Shown piece by piece: positions 54,404 to 64,000 of a stretch of DNA of 64,000 bases (position 1 is its first letter; each line of letters opens with the position of its first letter). The stretch is from NCBI GenBank assembly GCA_029582265.1, contig CM055835.1:14935498-14999497 (forward strand), written 5' to 3'. The position numbers and the translations under genes were made by a program. The notes under the pieces are model-generated. The model saw only the letters and a program-made list of their open reading frames with translations, made no database searches and was not told where the DNA came from. This stretch comes from Zoroaster sp. YZ-2022. Its lineage: Eukaryota > Echinodermata > Asteroidea > Forcipulatida > Zoroasteridae.

Positions 54404-57400
54404 CATCATCTAAGACAAACATAGGAAATTTCGTTTGTTACCTTACCATCGATGAAGACGAGCAGCCATTCATTTATGTGTAACATTTTTTCTTAGAAAT
54501 CTAAGACAACTTCACATGCAACTTCATACACTTTCTATTTGTTTGTATGAAATGCCCATTGCGTAAACTATTCCCCATGTACTGTGTGCTGCAAATGGCA
54601 AAATCAATTTAATAGTTGTCTGAACTTCTTTTTGTTATCTGCCCCACTTCGTTCTCAGTTCCTTGGTGAATGGTATGAGATAGCTCATACCAGACATAGA
54701 GAAAGTTTACTGAAGCTACCTGACATGAGGTCAATGTTGTTTAGAAGAGGGACACCTGGTCAGGATGCTCACATGGCACTCCTTATGAAAGACCTCAAGA
54801 TGTGAGTTTCATTCAAGAGCTTTTTGTTGACATAAAAATCACAATTTTCTACCATCAATCTTATCCCTTTTGGGAGAGTCTGTCCTAATTACAGGGGATG
54901 TTCAAAGGGAGAATCTAATATCATTACAAATGTGTACAGTAGGAAGACCAATGGATAAATGACCAAAGCAGGTATTTAGAAGTAAGGAATAGAACTTGTA
55001 GTTCACAAATCAGGCAAAAAAAGTATCCGGTTTCTGGTCTCCAGGTGTGTCACCTCAGACCTCTGCAGCAGCATTTTTAGTTTTCTTTTTTTTTGCTCTG
55101 AAACGATGTCCAATTGCAGCCAAAATTGCTGGATCAAGTGGAATTCTGTTTTAAACGACTTTTTCACATAGGGGTATGAATATTTGGCCTCTCTTAGCCG
55201 CCATACTTTGTGTATGGGAAATTTGGTCTGGTTCCAATAAACACACGTATTTCACTGGTCTGCAAAACAAAAAAGGTTACCAAAAATGAAAATAAAGTGT
55301 CACCACACCGATTTTGAAACAGCCTTGTGACCAGAAACTGGAAAACTTTTTTTGGCCTAATCAAATGGTGGTATTAATCTCCTCTAGAAATTACTTCATC
55401 TGAGATGCTGTCATTTTTAAGGAAAGTGAAGTTGTCAATAAAGAATACCCTTTGTTTTAAAGGGTACCCTTTGTTTTAATAAGATACAGTTAGCAATTAC
55501 ATTAATTTTTTTCTCTTTTCTTCCCCAAAGAGATGGATTGTGCACCCACATTGACATGCCTGGGTCAGGTTGGCTGAATGATGACAACCCAGCTAAGATA
55601 ACTGTGCATTTCCCTATACCAGAGGAATATGGAGTCAGTGGATCAGGTGCGTATAATAACAGACTTGTATTTGACTAGGAATCCTCAAACCCGCTAATCT
55701 GAGTCCTCAGTGTTGAGACTGATTCTTGAAACATGATGCTTAAAGCCCATGGCACAAGTCACAAAGTTCAAATCCAAGTCACAAAAATGATACAATAATA
55801 CCAAGTATTGCATTCAGATGACCAATATTTTATTTATTTATCTTTTGCAAGAGAATTTTATCACCTGGTTTTAAAATGGTGACTATCAAAACAATCCATT
55901 TGTTCTGAGTGCTTATGTCATTGCACATGACACAAAACAATTTAAAAAAAAGGACTCTAACATTTAAAATTGTCTGGAATATAATATAATATTGGTTTAG
56001 TAACAGTTTAGGTAGATCCCTTGTCAAGTACAAGTACAGAGAAAACATTAATTGAGTACAAGTAGGGTTAAGAGAACTGCAATCCTCGCAGGGCTGTTGC
56101 ACCTGGGGGAAGGGGTCCAAGTCTGGATTCGTCAGCAAACCACATTTAATCTAATCTTTTTTCCATTTTACTCTTGTTCAGTGCGGTACTGGATTCTCTC
56201 CACCGACTACACCAGCTATGCCGTCACGTATTCCTGCCACTTGACAAATGATGATGGCACATGTGACAGACAGAGAGAGGTACTATGGGTACTGAGCCGG
56301 ACACCATCCTTACCAGAGGGGGTTGAGAGGAGGGTAGACCAGGTCATCCGGGGTGCTTGTCTTGACCCTGTGCAGGTCATACAGAACCAAGGTACTCAGG
56401 GGGTTGCAGTGGCACACACAAGGGGAAAGCTTTGTATACATGAACCCTTCCCGGCCAGGTTTTGTTTAAATTTGTCAAAAGGGTCTGTTATAGAGTTTAA
56501 AGGGGGTGTATACCATTGGCTTACTGACTCAAGTCGACAACTCTGTCAGAAGGGGCAAAAAGGAAGAGCCACAAGATCAACAGGGGTGTATTTTTTTTTA
56601 CCCTGTATTTTTTTACCCTGTGCTCGGGTAAAAAGGTTTAATTAACCCTAAACCCTTCTATTAATAACTGGCTAGACACACTCCTCAATGCAACAACATC
56701 CATCAGTTATGTGAAGTTTGAAGCCTGCCGAGTGCAACAAGACCCGACAGCAAGAACAAAATGTATTTTGATTTAATTTTACCCTACACCGACGTGTGTA
56801 TAGCACTGCATACTCCGTGCTTTCCGAGTGTCTGTGAAAAAAACTTCACCGGCGTCTTAGGCGGGATTCGTCTGTGATGTTTTTTCGGAAAGCACGGAGT
56901 ATGCAGTGCTATACACACGTCGGTGTAGGGCAAAGTTAAATCAATTGTTTATTACCTGATGCAAGAATTTCATCAACCTATAAAATATATACACAACAGC
57001 AAAAGAAACGTCACCCCTAAAAATATGTATTATTTTCATTTTATAATTAATATAATTTGTTTAATGAAGAATATTATGAGTATGGAGTGTAACACGAACA
57101 CAATGTGGCAAATTTGGTTGGCAGCCAACCATCCCACAACATTGTATATTTATTATGTTTAATAATATAATTACTTAACAAAATTTAGGCGGTGACGTTT
57201 CTTTTGCTGTTATGTATACTTTGTTCTCTGCTCACTTCAACAGATGTTTATATTTGTTGCATTCTGTTCTATTCAGCATGGTTAGGGTTTTTAATGGAAA
57301 AGAATGACTTGAAAAGTTACTATTGGACCAAAAACAGAAGTATCATAATGTGTTTTGGTTCAATGGCTAAGGTTAATTATAATTCTACTTGAACCCACAG

Positions 57401-60400
57401 ATGTATGCTTCACGGCAGAGAGGGGTGAAGGAAACACAACAGTTCCAAGTAAGCACTCGACTATTAAACCGATTCTTCCTTTTTCAATGACAATGGATTG
57501 TCTTCATGGCTAAGAAAACTTAAAAACTTATGCACTTCTCAATTGTTACATTGGTACATTGAAATAAAAACAGTCAATATTTAAAGGAAGGAAGGGAATA
57601 TTTCAACAAGCAACTGCAGCACCTATAGATAAAAGGCATTAATGACAAATCTATACAACTGGGATTTAAACTATAAAATAGGAAGTTGAAAATGTACTGA
57701 TGAGTGAGAATTAATAAGACCAAATCTGGATGAGGGAATTGATAATGGTTACCCCCTGTAAGGAGGTTTGACTTAATTGGTTTTGTTTTATGGCAGTCAT
57801 CATGGGCAAGGCTGCAGTGACAAACGGTTGTGACCCCGAGTTAGCCAAGTTTGGTTGCTGCTTGCTGAATGACCAGCCAGCGACGGGACCCAACTTTGAA
57901 GGCTGCCCTCGTGAGTTCAGTTTAAATCTTTTGCCAGATCCAGGAGAGGTTTTCTTTAAACAAAGAGGGCATTTGCTCCACCCCCAAATTATTCTAATGA
58001 GTTGGCTTTGTTGTGTGACCAATTTTTTAGTATTCTGGATATGTGGCTACATCATTACTAACTGAAACAGTGACTTTTTATTTGTTTTGTTTGCTGTTTT
58101 GTTTGTGGTTTGAATCTCAACTATTGCAGTCATTATCAGGAAACAAAGACATGACCTATACAGTTCTTACCAGAGCTACAATCTCACTTTGCGGTACTTG
58201 AGATTCAAACCACATGGTTTTGCCGCAAACTGAACTGATAAAAAGTTACTGTTTCAGTTTCAGTTACTCCACCATGCAAACCCTTCTAACTTTTTAATTG
58301 AAGGAGAATACTTAGTCCATTTAATCTTGTTCAATGTTTTGGCAGGTGTATACCCACCTATTGCAGGACAACACATGGATTCAGGACCGGTTTCTGATGT
58401 GGAGAGACGCCAGCCCATTGCTTTAGCTCTCAGTATGGGTCCAGAACCACTCAAAGTAAAGACAGGTATGGCAATCCAAACACCAGAGTTGTTGACTCGA
58501 GTCAGTGAATTTACTTGAATCTGATTGAGTAACATTCTGATTGAGTAACATTCTGTTTGACTAGCAACTTGACAACTTGACTTGACTTGGACAAATTATT
58601 TGTGACTTAACTTGTAAAAAAACTATATAAAACACTTTCTTTTGTCATTACCATGATTTCAAAGGAGGGGATGAGGATGCTCTTTTTATTACATTTTGCA
58701 CAATATGACAGTGAGGGTTGGGCAACATTAAAACAGAAAGGTGACAGACTTTTCGTTTGACTTGACAAAACAAAACAACTTAGGATTCGACTTGCATAGA
58801 AATTAATTGTATCTTAACTTGACTTGGACAATTTAAACGACCACTAATTGAACATTGAATTTAAAGTGCATTGTTTTCTATCTTCAGTGGAGTGTGATGA
58901 AAAAATCATCTGTAAAAAGTATTGTAAGCACAGCTTCAAACGGGATAAGGACAACTGCCCAATATGTCAGTGCTCTGAAGAATCTCAAGGTATGTTGAAA
59001 AGCTCATCAGAGATTACAATCTTGATTATGGGTATATCACATGAAAATTTTGACTTCACAAAATTACTATTTTTCTACCAATAAGAGCAATTAAAAGTGT
59101 TCTTAAAGGAGGTGCAAACCATTGGTAATGTTCTGAAAAGAACAAATTATTATCTAAAAGCTTATTTGGATTTGAGATGGTTATGAAACCAAACATCCTG
59201 AGAAGTTTCCATCTGACTTCTTGTCATTTTTGAGAAACACAAATTCAAATCTGAAATAGATTATTGGCCGGTGATATGTTTCCAAATAAGAGCGAAGAGA
59301 AATAATCTCAATGCATATTCACAATTTTCATCATAATGAAAAAACTGAAACTTTCCCAGGTTGGTTTTTAAACATATCTCTTGATTCTTATGAAGTCTGG
59401 ATAAATTTAAAGAACATTTCACCAGAAGTGTATCCTGTTGGTAAGTGTCATGTATTTCCAACATAAACCACACCCAATTTAATGTGCTGGCTCCAACAAT
59501 CATCAGAAACTCATTGGAAATGCACTGACCATCCTTTTCTTTAAAGATTTATGCAACAAATTAGAAAGCTTGGAACTTGCATTTAACGTGTGTGTTTTAA
59601 GACTCAAAATCTTATTAACAAAGTCAATTTCTGCCTCAAGAATCGCTTTGGAATGTTATAATCAAGGAATTTAGGTGAAATTACACACAATGGTATGCCA
59701 GCTTTGGAACGAAAAGAATGCGCGTACTACTAATGTGAGTATTATGTATTGACATACAAACAGGATACCGGTTATAAAGGCAGTTTACACTTCACATCAG
59801 GTTAGCTTTAGAATAATAATTCAGTAATTTTGTAATCAGGTAATTATTACCAATGTTGTTCCTTTAATACATGTTACACATATAACAAGCCAGTATCAGA
59901 AATATCAGAAAGCAGAAATACCAATCAAGATTTCTATATGGAAAGTCAAACAATGACTACTACCATTTTGTTTTTGAGACAATTCCTAGAGACATTCATG
60001 TGAGCTAGGGTAACGTTTGTTCTTGCAGAGACAACCACAAAGAGCCCTGCTAATGAGCAGCAAGCCACCAGTGATCCTACTGGTCAGATACAGCATGAGG
60101 CTGCCAGAAACACCAAGATGGTATCATGTCTTCACCAGCAGGCTAAAACATCATCCAAATATGGCATCCCTGTATTAGAGTGCGAGCTGGATGGTAGCTT
60201 CACACAAGTAAGAACAAATGGCATAATTCGTCGTGTTTTTCTCATAGTGACGAATTGGCATTTTTGGGAAAAGGAGGTTTCACAGTTTTATGGTTATTTT
60301 TATGTCTAATTTCATTCCTGAAAGTTCAGATCGCTAGTTGTACAAGTTCAAACTAGTGGTTACAAGTTCAGATTAATAGTTACAAATTCATCCCTGTATT

Positions 60401-63400
60401 AGAGTGCGAGCTGGATGGTAGCTTCACACAAGTAAGAACAAATGGCATAATTCGTCGTGTTTTTCTCATAGTGACGAATTGGCATTTTTGGGAAAAGGAG
60501 GTTTCACAGTTTTATGGTTATTTTTATGTCTAATTTCATTCCTGAAAGTTCAGATCACTAGTTGTACAAGTTCAAACTAGTGGTTACAAGTTCAGATTAA
60601 TAGTTACAAATTCATCCCTGTATTAGAGTGCGAGCTGGATGGTAGCTTCACACAAGTAAGAACAAATGGCATAATTCGTCGTGTTTTTCTCATAGTGACG
60701 AATTGGCATTTTTGGGAAAAGGAGGTTTCACAGTTTTATGGTTATTTTTATGTCTAATTTCATTCCTGAAAGTTCAGATCACTAGTTGTACAAGTTCATA
60801 CTAGTGGTTACAAGTTCAGATTAATAGTTACAAATTCATCCCTGTATTAGAGTGCGAGCTGGATGGTAGCTTCACACAAGTAAGAACAAATGGCATAATT
60901 CGTCGTGTTTTTCTCATAGTGACGAATTGGCATTTTTGGGAAAAGGAGGTTTCACAGTTTTAAGGTTATTTTTATGTCTAATTTCATTCCTGAAAGTTCA
61001 GATCACTAGTTGTACAAGTTCAAACTAGTGGTTACAAGTTCAGATTAATAGTTACAAATTCATCCCTGTATTAGAGTGCGAGCTGGATGGTAGCTTCACA
61101 CAAGTAAGAACAAATGGCATAATTCGTCGTGTTTTTCTCATAGTGACGAATTGGCATTTTTGGGAAAAGGAGGTTTCACAGTTTTATGGTTATTTTTATG
61201 TCTAATTTCATTCCTGAAAGTTCAGATCACTAGTTGTACAAGCTCAAACTAGTGGTTACAAGTTCAGATTAATAGTTACAAATTCAGATTGCTGGTTATG
61301 GGTTTAGATCATTAATTATGAGTACAGGTCACTTGTGATGAGTTCAGGTCACCATTTAAAATTTAAGATGACAATTTTATTGCCATACTTCCCAGTCCCA
61401 CATGTATTTTATTTTACTTTACATTATGCAAATTTAGTCTTACTGTCTAGACCGAGTTAAGATCAATGGTCATAACTTATTTTATTTTGTGACATGGCCT
61501 CCAGATCCAGTGCCATGGAGAGGAATGCTGGTGTGTAGATCAGACCACTGGTTTTGAGTTGAAAAGTACGAGGGTCTCTCACAACACCAAGCCTGACTGC
61601 AGCCAAGACATTACTACTCCTTCTAAACAAGGTAAGAACCCAGGACCTAATTTCATAGCGCTGCTTACCAGTAAGCAAATTTTCATGGTAAGTATAGCAA
61701 AACATTTGCTTAAGCATAAGCGTATTTCACAGGTTATTAAGAGTGTCGCATGTGCATTTACCATAGATTTGTATTGTTGCGTCACTCATTTGCTAGCAAT
61801 AACGGCCGGCAAGTTATCATGCCTTTCTCTGTGCTTGTAACGATTAGCAGCCCTACGAAATGAAACATGTACAGAGAGCAAAAAATCAGCTGTTTAGCGG
61901 CTCTATGAAATTGGGCTCAGGACCCAATTTCATAGAGCCACTAAGCAAAACCACCACTGAGGTCGATTTATTCCAGATACAGTATTTTTCTTTTTTCATG
62001 CAATTTATGAGCAGTGCATAAAAGGAAGTGATTACTAAAAGTGGCCACAGTGTGATAATGCCATGTCACAATGATAATACTTTGCAGAACTATTAGCAGC
62101 CATCAGTGCAAATATTAAAGACCATACAAAATGGTAAATATTTTCAACCCTATTTTAAAAAGTAAGTAATAACCAAAAATAAGACTTCCATTATTTTTCT
62201 TTAACCCTTCAAAAAACCTATGAAAATGTACTTCGCCACTACCGCAAACGACTGGCCCGAAACAAAAGCCGTCGGGGACACTTACACTGAGCCTATTTTG
62301 ATGACGTACTGTACATTTACAGGAGGGCGTTTGCTACAACTGTTTACTGCTGTACGTTTTGTACACAAAGCATATTACATTTCGTACAGCTGCAAAAATA
62401 AGTTTACCAACTATGATTTCCAAAAGTGTTTTTGAAGAAGGGGTTATACTGATGCCAAAGTTGGTGAAATAAGTGACATAGAATCGTATCAATTTAAGCC
62501 TGGAATGGACGAAATCCAGGCGAAAATGGTGAAGCCGAAGGAAGTTCTCGAGTCCGGCATAAGCGCACATAATGGTACCCTATTTTTCTTGCTTTTTACG
62601 AACAAATATTCTAAGAGCAATTGAACTTTTGAATGTCCAGTGTTTGATTCGTTGAATTTTGTTATCAGGAAAGTTAATCTCACTGTAAAATGTGTCCAAA
62701 TTGTTATTGTTTTGTGCCAATAAAAAATAATCCTTTGGTGATCTTGCGGTGCTGTCAACCAGACTAATAGTTTGACAATGACCTGCATGTCATGTACAGC
62801 CACGGACAACGCGGCGGCAGCTAGACCGTTGTTCGAGCTCCCGTAAAAGTATGTCATAAAAACAGGAAAAATGTTTACTGCCGCCACTGGTTGCAAATGT
62901 CCAACAGACGTCGCGGATTTCAACCGCTGGAATTTAGGCTGCAAATCATGATTTTTGTCAGCAATTTGTTTTAATGTTTTTTGGAATAGCATAAAAATAA
63001 CTAAATACATACTGAACAATTTTGAGTAAAAAAAAATCAAGGCACTTTGTATGGACTTTAAACATTTTCAAATTGCTTTTTGTCGAACAAACATCAACAG
63101 ACAATAAAAACAGCAAAATAAAGAGATCTCCCTCTTAAAAATAAATGGGTGCAAAATGTTTAGTTTTGTGCACAAGTTGTTGTCTTTATACCAAAGTTGA
63201 TGGCCACTCATAACCAGACACTTTTGTTTACAAATTACTTTTGGTTTATTCTTTCTTACCATTTAGCATTTTCCAAGATGACATCTGATTGTCCAGCTCG
63301 TCACAGAGAAGCAGAGTTGTCCCTGGATGAGATGGAGTTATCCGGAAGCATTTTCCTCCCTACATGTGACGAACGTGGTCTGTATGACCCAGTCCAGTGC

Positions 63401-63499
63401 TATCTTGGGTCGGATGTCTGCTGGTGTGTTGACAAGCTCACGGGAGAACAGGTGGCTGACAGCGTGGCGCAGGGTCAGCAGCCGATGTGTTCCCTGTAG
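45167..63499 (+). CDS. Secreted multidomain protein: two RBP4-like lipocalins + FGCC + antistasin-like + two thyroglobulin type-1 modules (710 aa)
   Basis: Sixteen exons with GT-AG introns and matching phases: 45167-45304, 48392-48513, 49260-49369, 50071-50286, 50855-50941, 53521-53588, 54659-54801, 55531-55646, 56182-56391, 57401-57448, 57797-57910, 58346-58465, 58888-58989, 60029-60207, 61505-61631, 63267-63499. They total 2133 nt (710 codons plus TAG). A signal peptide (VIKLTVFVALMVCVAC) opens the protein. Lipocalins bind small hydrophobic ligands, and the closest pattern is retinol-binding protein 4. Antistasin and thyroglobulin type-1 modules commonly inhibit proteases. The product is probably extracellular, joining ligand binding with protease inhibition or matrix binding. 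The exon model is inferred from splice signals and homology; a 5' UTR exon is not excluded. I do not recall a named protein with this order. Confidence 0.87.
45305..48391. other. Intron 1, no other gene seen
   Basis: 3.1 kb. Contains a local ~95-bp duplication (47905-47985 and 48000-48085, sharing CTCTATCCARTCAG) and the 48205-48318 segment with a donor-like GTAAGT. Confidence 0.5.
51095..52380 (-). mobile_element. 5'-truncated non-LTR retrotransposon (reverse transcriptase), in intron 5, antisense
   Basis: Minus-strand frame 52370-51657 carries RT motifs: SLDISKAFDRVWHRGLIHKL, GVPQGSVLGPTLFLLYIND and the catalytic IYADDTTLY, then LLGLDITNKLSW. After a shift near 51655 the next frame (to 51161) has the C-terminal KIQRRVVNL...LCLFYRYYHG...SFFPRTASLWNSLP typical of CR1/Jockey-like elements. 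The endonuclease and RT N-terminus are missing. The 3' UTR ends CTTATGGGCGACTTACAT and an A run. Confidence 0.9.
53827..54175 (+). mobile_element. tRNA-derived SINE, in intron 6
   Basis: The head is tRNA-like: box A TGGTCGAGGGGTTTAGTGC and box B GGGTTCGAATCCC, closing ...CGCGACCATGG. A central CCTTGAGCAAGACACTTTAC block and a CACCCAGGGGTAAATGGGTA body follow, and the tail is GCGCCTTGAG...GCGCTATATAAG followed by TTA repeats. This head-core-tail layout is typical of marine deuterostome SINEs. Confidence 0.8.
54170..54410. repeat. Microsatellite: (TTATTAATTATTTT)n then (TTA)n
   Basis: About eight 14-16 base units, then more than 30 TTA units. It grew from the SINE tail. Confidence 0.95.
56769..56943. 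repeat. Inverted repeat with 59-bp arms, in intron 9
   Basis: Arms 56769-56827 and 56885-56943 pair almost perfectly (left TGCATACTCCGTGCTTTCCG, right CGGAAAGCACGGAGTATGCA) around a 57-base spacer that itself ends in AAAAAAC/GTTTTTT. It could be a foldback MITE or a hairpin-RNA source. Confidence 0.85.
56993..57215. mobile_element. MITE with ~25-bp terminal inverted repeats
   Basis: ACAGCAAAAGAAACGTCACC at the left and GGTGACGTTTCTTTTGCTGT at the right, ~220 bases, AT-rich and non-coding inside. The target duplication is not clear, so the superfamily is open. Confidence 0.75.
57797..58465 (+). other. FGCC cysteine module and linker (exons 11-12, residues ~420-497)
   Basis: NGCDPELAKFGCCLLNDQ, then PATGPNFEGCP: the C-x(n)-FGCC-x-D-A-GPN-x-GC pattern seen in small papilin-type extracellular modules. 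Exon 12 (VYPPIAGQHMDSGP...) is a linker without cysteines. Confidence 0.6.
58888..58989 (+). other. Antistasin-like module (exon 13, residues ~498-531)
   Basis: VECDEKIICKKYCKHSFKRD followed by KDNCPICQCSEES. Six cysteines ending in C-P-I-C-Q-C are typical of antistasin-type modules, where the G.D..GCPIC.C core sits near the protease-binding loop. Confidence 0.7.
60029..61631 (+). other. Thyroglobulin type-1 module 1 (exons 14-15)
   Basis: CLHQQAKTSS ... GIPVLECELDGSFTQ (exon 14), then IQCHGEECWCVDQTTGFEL (exon 15) and a closing DC. The QC...CWCVD core is diagnostic. The intron between DGSFTQ and IQC holds the 224-bp repeat. Confidence 0.9.
60167..61286 (+). repeat. 224-bp tandem repeat, five copies, duplicating an exon 3' end
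   Basis: Copies start at 60167, 60391, 60615, 60839 and 61063, with only a few differences. Each has 41 bases of exon 14 (TCCCTGTATTAGAGTGCGAG, CTGGATGGTAGCTTCACACAA), the GTAAGA donor and the same 183 bases of intron. The exon's acceptor and 5' part are not repeated. Confidence 0.95.
63267..63499 (+). other. Thyroglobulin type-1 module 2 (exon 16)
   Basis: DCPARHREAELSL...GSIFLPTCDERGLYDPVQCYLGSDVCWCVDKLTGEQV...PMCSL-stop. C, PTCDERGLY, QC, CWCVD and the final C follow the canonical type-1 layout. It is encoded by a single exon, unlike module 1, which is split. Confidence 0.92.
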
Positions 63500-64000
63500 A
63501 TCTTGCTGGTCAACCTGTTGACTTGAAAAACTAGTGGATCTTTTTAATAACAGTGGGTTGATACAAATAGTTTATAGATGTGATGTTATATTTACAGGTG
63601 CTGAATAATGAAGCATTGAAAGCAATTATGTTTTATAAATCGCCCCTGTGATGAAATGCTATAGCCGCTATAATGAACATCACTATAATAAGCTTAATAT
63701 ATTTACAAGACCCTTGGCTGTTTGTATAATTGGCCACTCAACAGTTCTCAATCAAAATTACTTAGTGACAATCAGATTTGTTGAGTGATGACATGCGGTC
63801 CGCTCATAAAAATATTTGTATGTTTGGTACCATTACCATCACAAAACCAAGTTAAGCTGTTTGATAATTATTTGTTCAGTTTTGTTTTCTGGGGGTAATT
63901 ACACAATGGTGTACACTCCATTTAAACAGTCTAGATATGATAATAAAATTGTGCTTCATTGTTGCAGGACAAAATATGCAATAATTTTTTATGTAACCAA
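63500..64000 (+). other. 3' UTR of the lipocalin-thyroglobulin gene
   Basis: AT-rich, no coding. AATAAA at 63942-63947 precedes a GTGCTTCATTGTTGC cleavage-type region by about 20 bases, so the transcript likely ends near 63965. Confidence 0.6.
63942..63947 (+). promoter_or_regulatory. Candidate poly(A) signal
   Basis: Perfect AATAAA 443 bases after the stop codon on the coding strand. Confidence 0.6.

Larger units (their letters stand above)
53521..57448 (+). other. Lipocalin domain 2 (exons 6-10, residues ~225-419)
   Basis: GEWY at residues 250-253, STDYTSYAVTYSC at 340-352 and WVLSR mark the three lipocalin regions. DGLCTHIDMPGSGW and NPAKITVHFP fill the middle. Exon 6 (CTISSFEVQQDFIVEK) mirrors the end of exon 1 (CHIDDFQLQENFSLER). 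Each exon matches its partner in domain 1 in intron phase. Confidence 0.87.

Noticed and set aside
62489..63040. 183-codon minus-strand frame
   Set aside because: No recognisable domain, lies in the last intron of the well-supported gene, and composition is like the surrounding non-coding DNA.

Overview
The window is eukaryotic genomic DNA with spliced genes, large introns, tRNA-derived SINEs, microsatellites and a 500-base assembly gap. A sodium/glucose-cotransporter-type gene, RBP4-like lipocalins fused to thyroglobulin type-1 modules, an animal-type Polinton and the SINE style all suggest a marine invertebrate. A deuterostome such as an echinoderm is my best guess, at low confidence.

Layout. 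(1) 1-1212: the last three exons of an SLC5-family sodium-coupled cotransporter. (2) 1213-3808: its 3' UTR, a Penelope/hammerhead-like relic, a ~150-bp tandem array and a hairpin. (3) 3809-19939: a decaying ~16.1-kb Polinton/Maverick with long terminal inverted repeats and a 5-bp target-site duplication. It carries protein-primed DNA polymerase B, a retroviral-type integrase, a packaging ATPase, a double-jelly-roll-type major capsid protein, several small membrane or virion-type proteins and a cysteine-rich protein. The polymerase, capsid and at least five other genes are broken, while integrase and ATPase are open. (4) 19940-43150: gene-poor repeat land. It holds two copies of a small element, a 55-bp minisatellite, the N gap, more of the ~150-bp array (inverted, with a hAT-like transposon nested in it), a large ~47-bp repeat field interleaved with 12-bp repeats, segmental duplications, two tRNA-like sequences, a hAT MITE with a perfect 8-bp duplication and a ~25-bp minisatellite. 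(5) 45167-63499: a 16-exon gene whose phases all agree and whose coding length (2133 nt) is divisible by three, giving a 710-residue secreted protein. (6) 63500-64000: its 3' UTR with a poly(A) signal.

The most interesting object is the 710-residue protein: signal peptide, two RBP4-like lipocalin domains, an FGCC cysteine module, an antistasin-like module and two thyroglobulin type-1 modules. The lipocalins arose by tandem exon duplication with phases preserved. In one thyroglobulin intron the 3' end of an exon, with its splice donor, is amplified five times with a 224-bp period. Also notable are the Polinton's terminal repeats, which have grown into the polymerase gene so that the right end carries a dead polymerase N-terminus and re-uses the polymerase promoter in front of a cysteine-rich gene.
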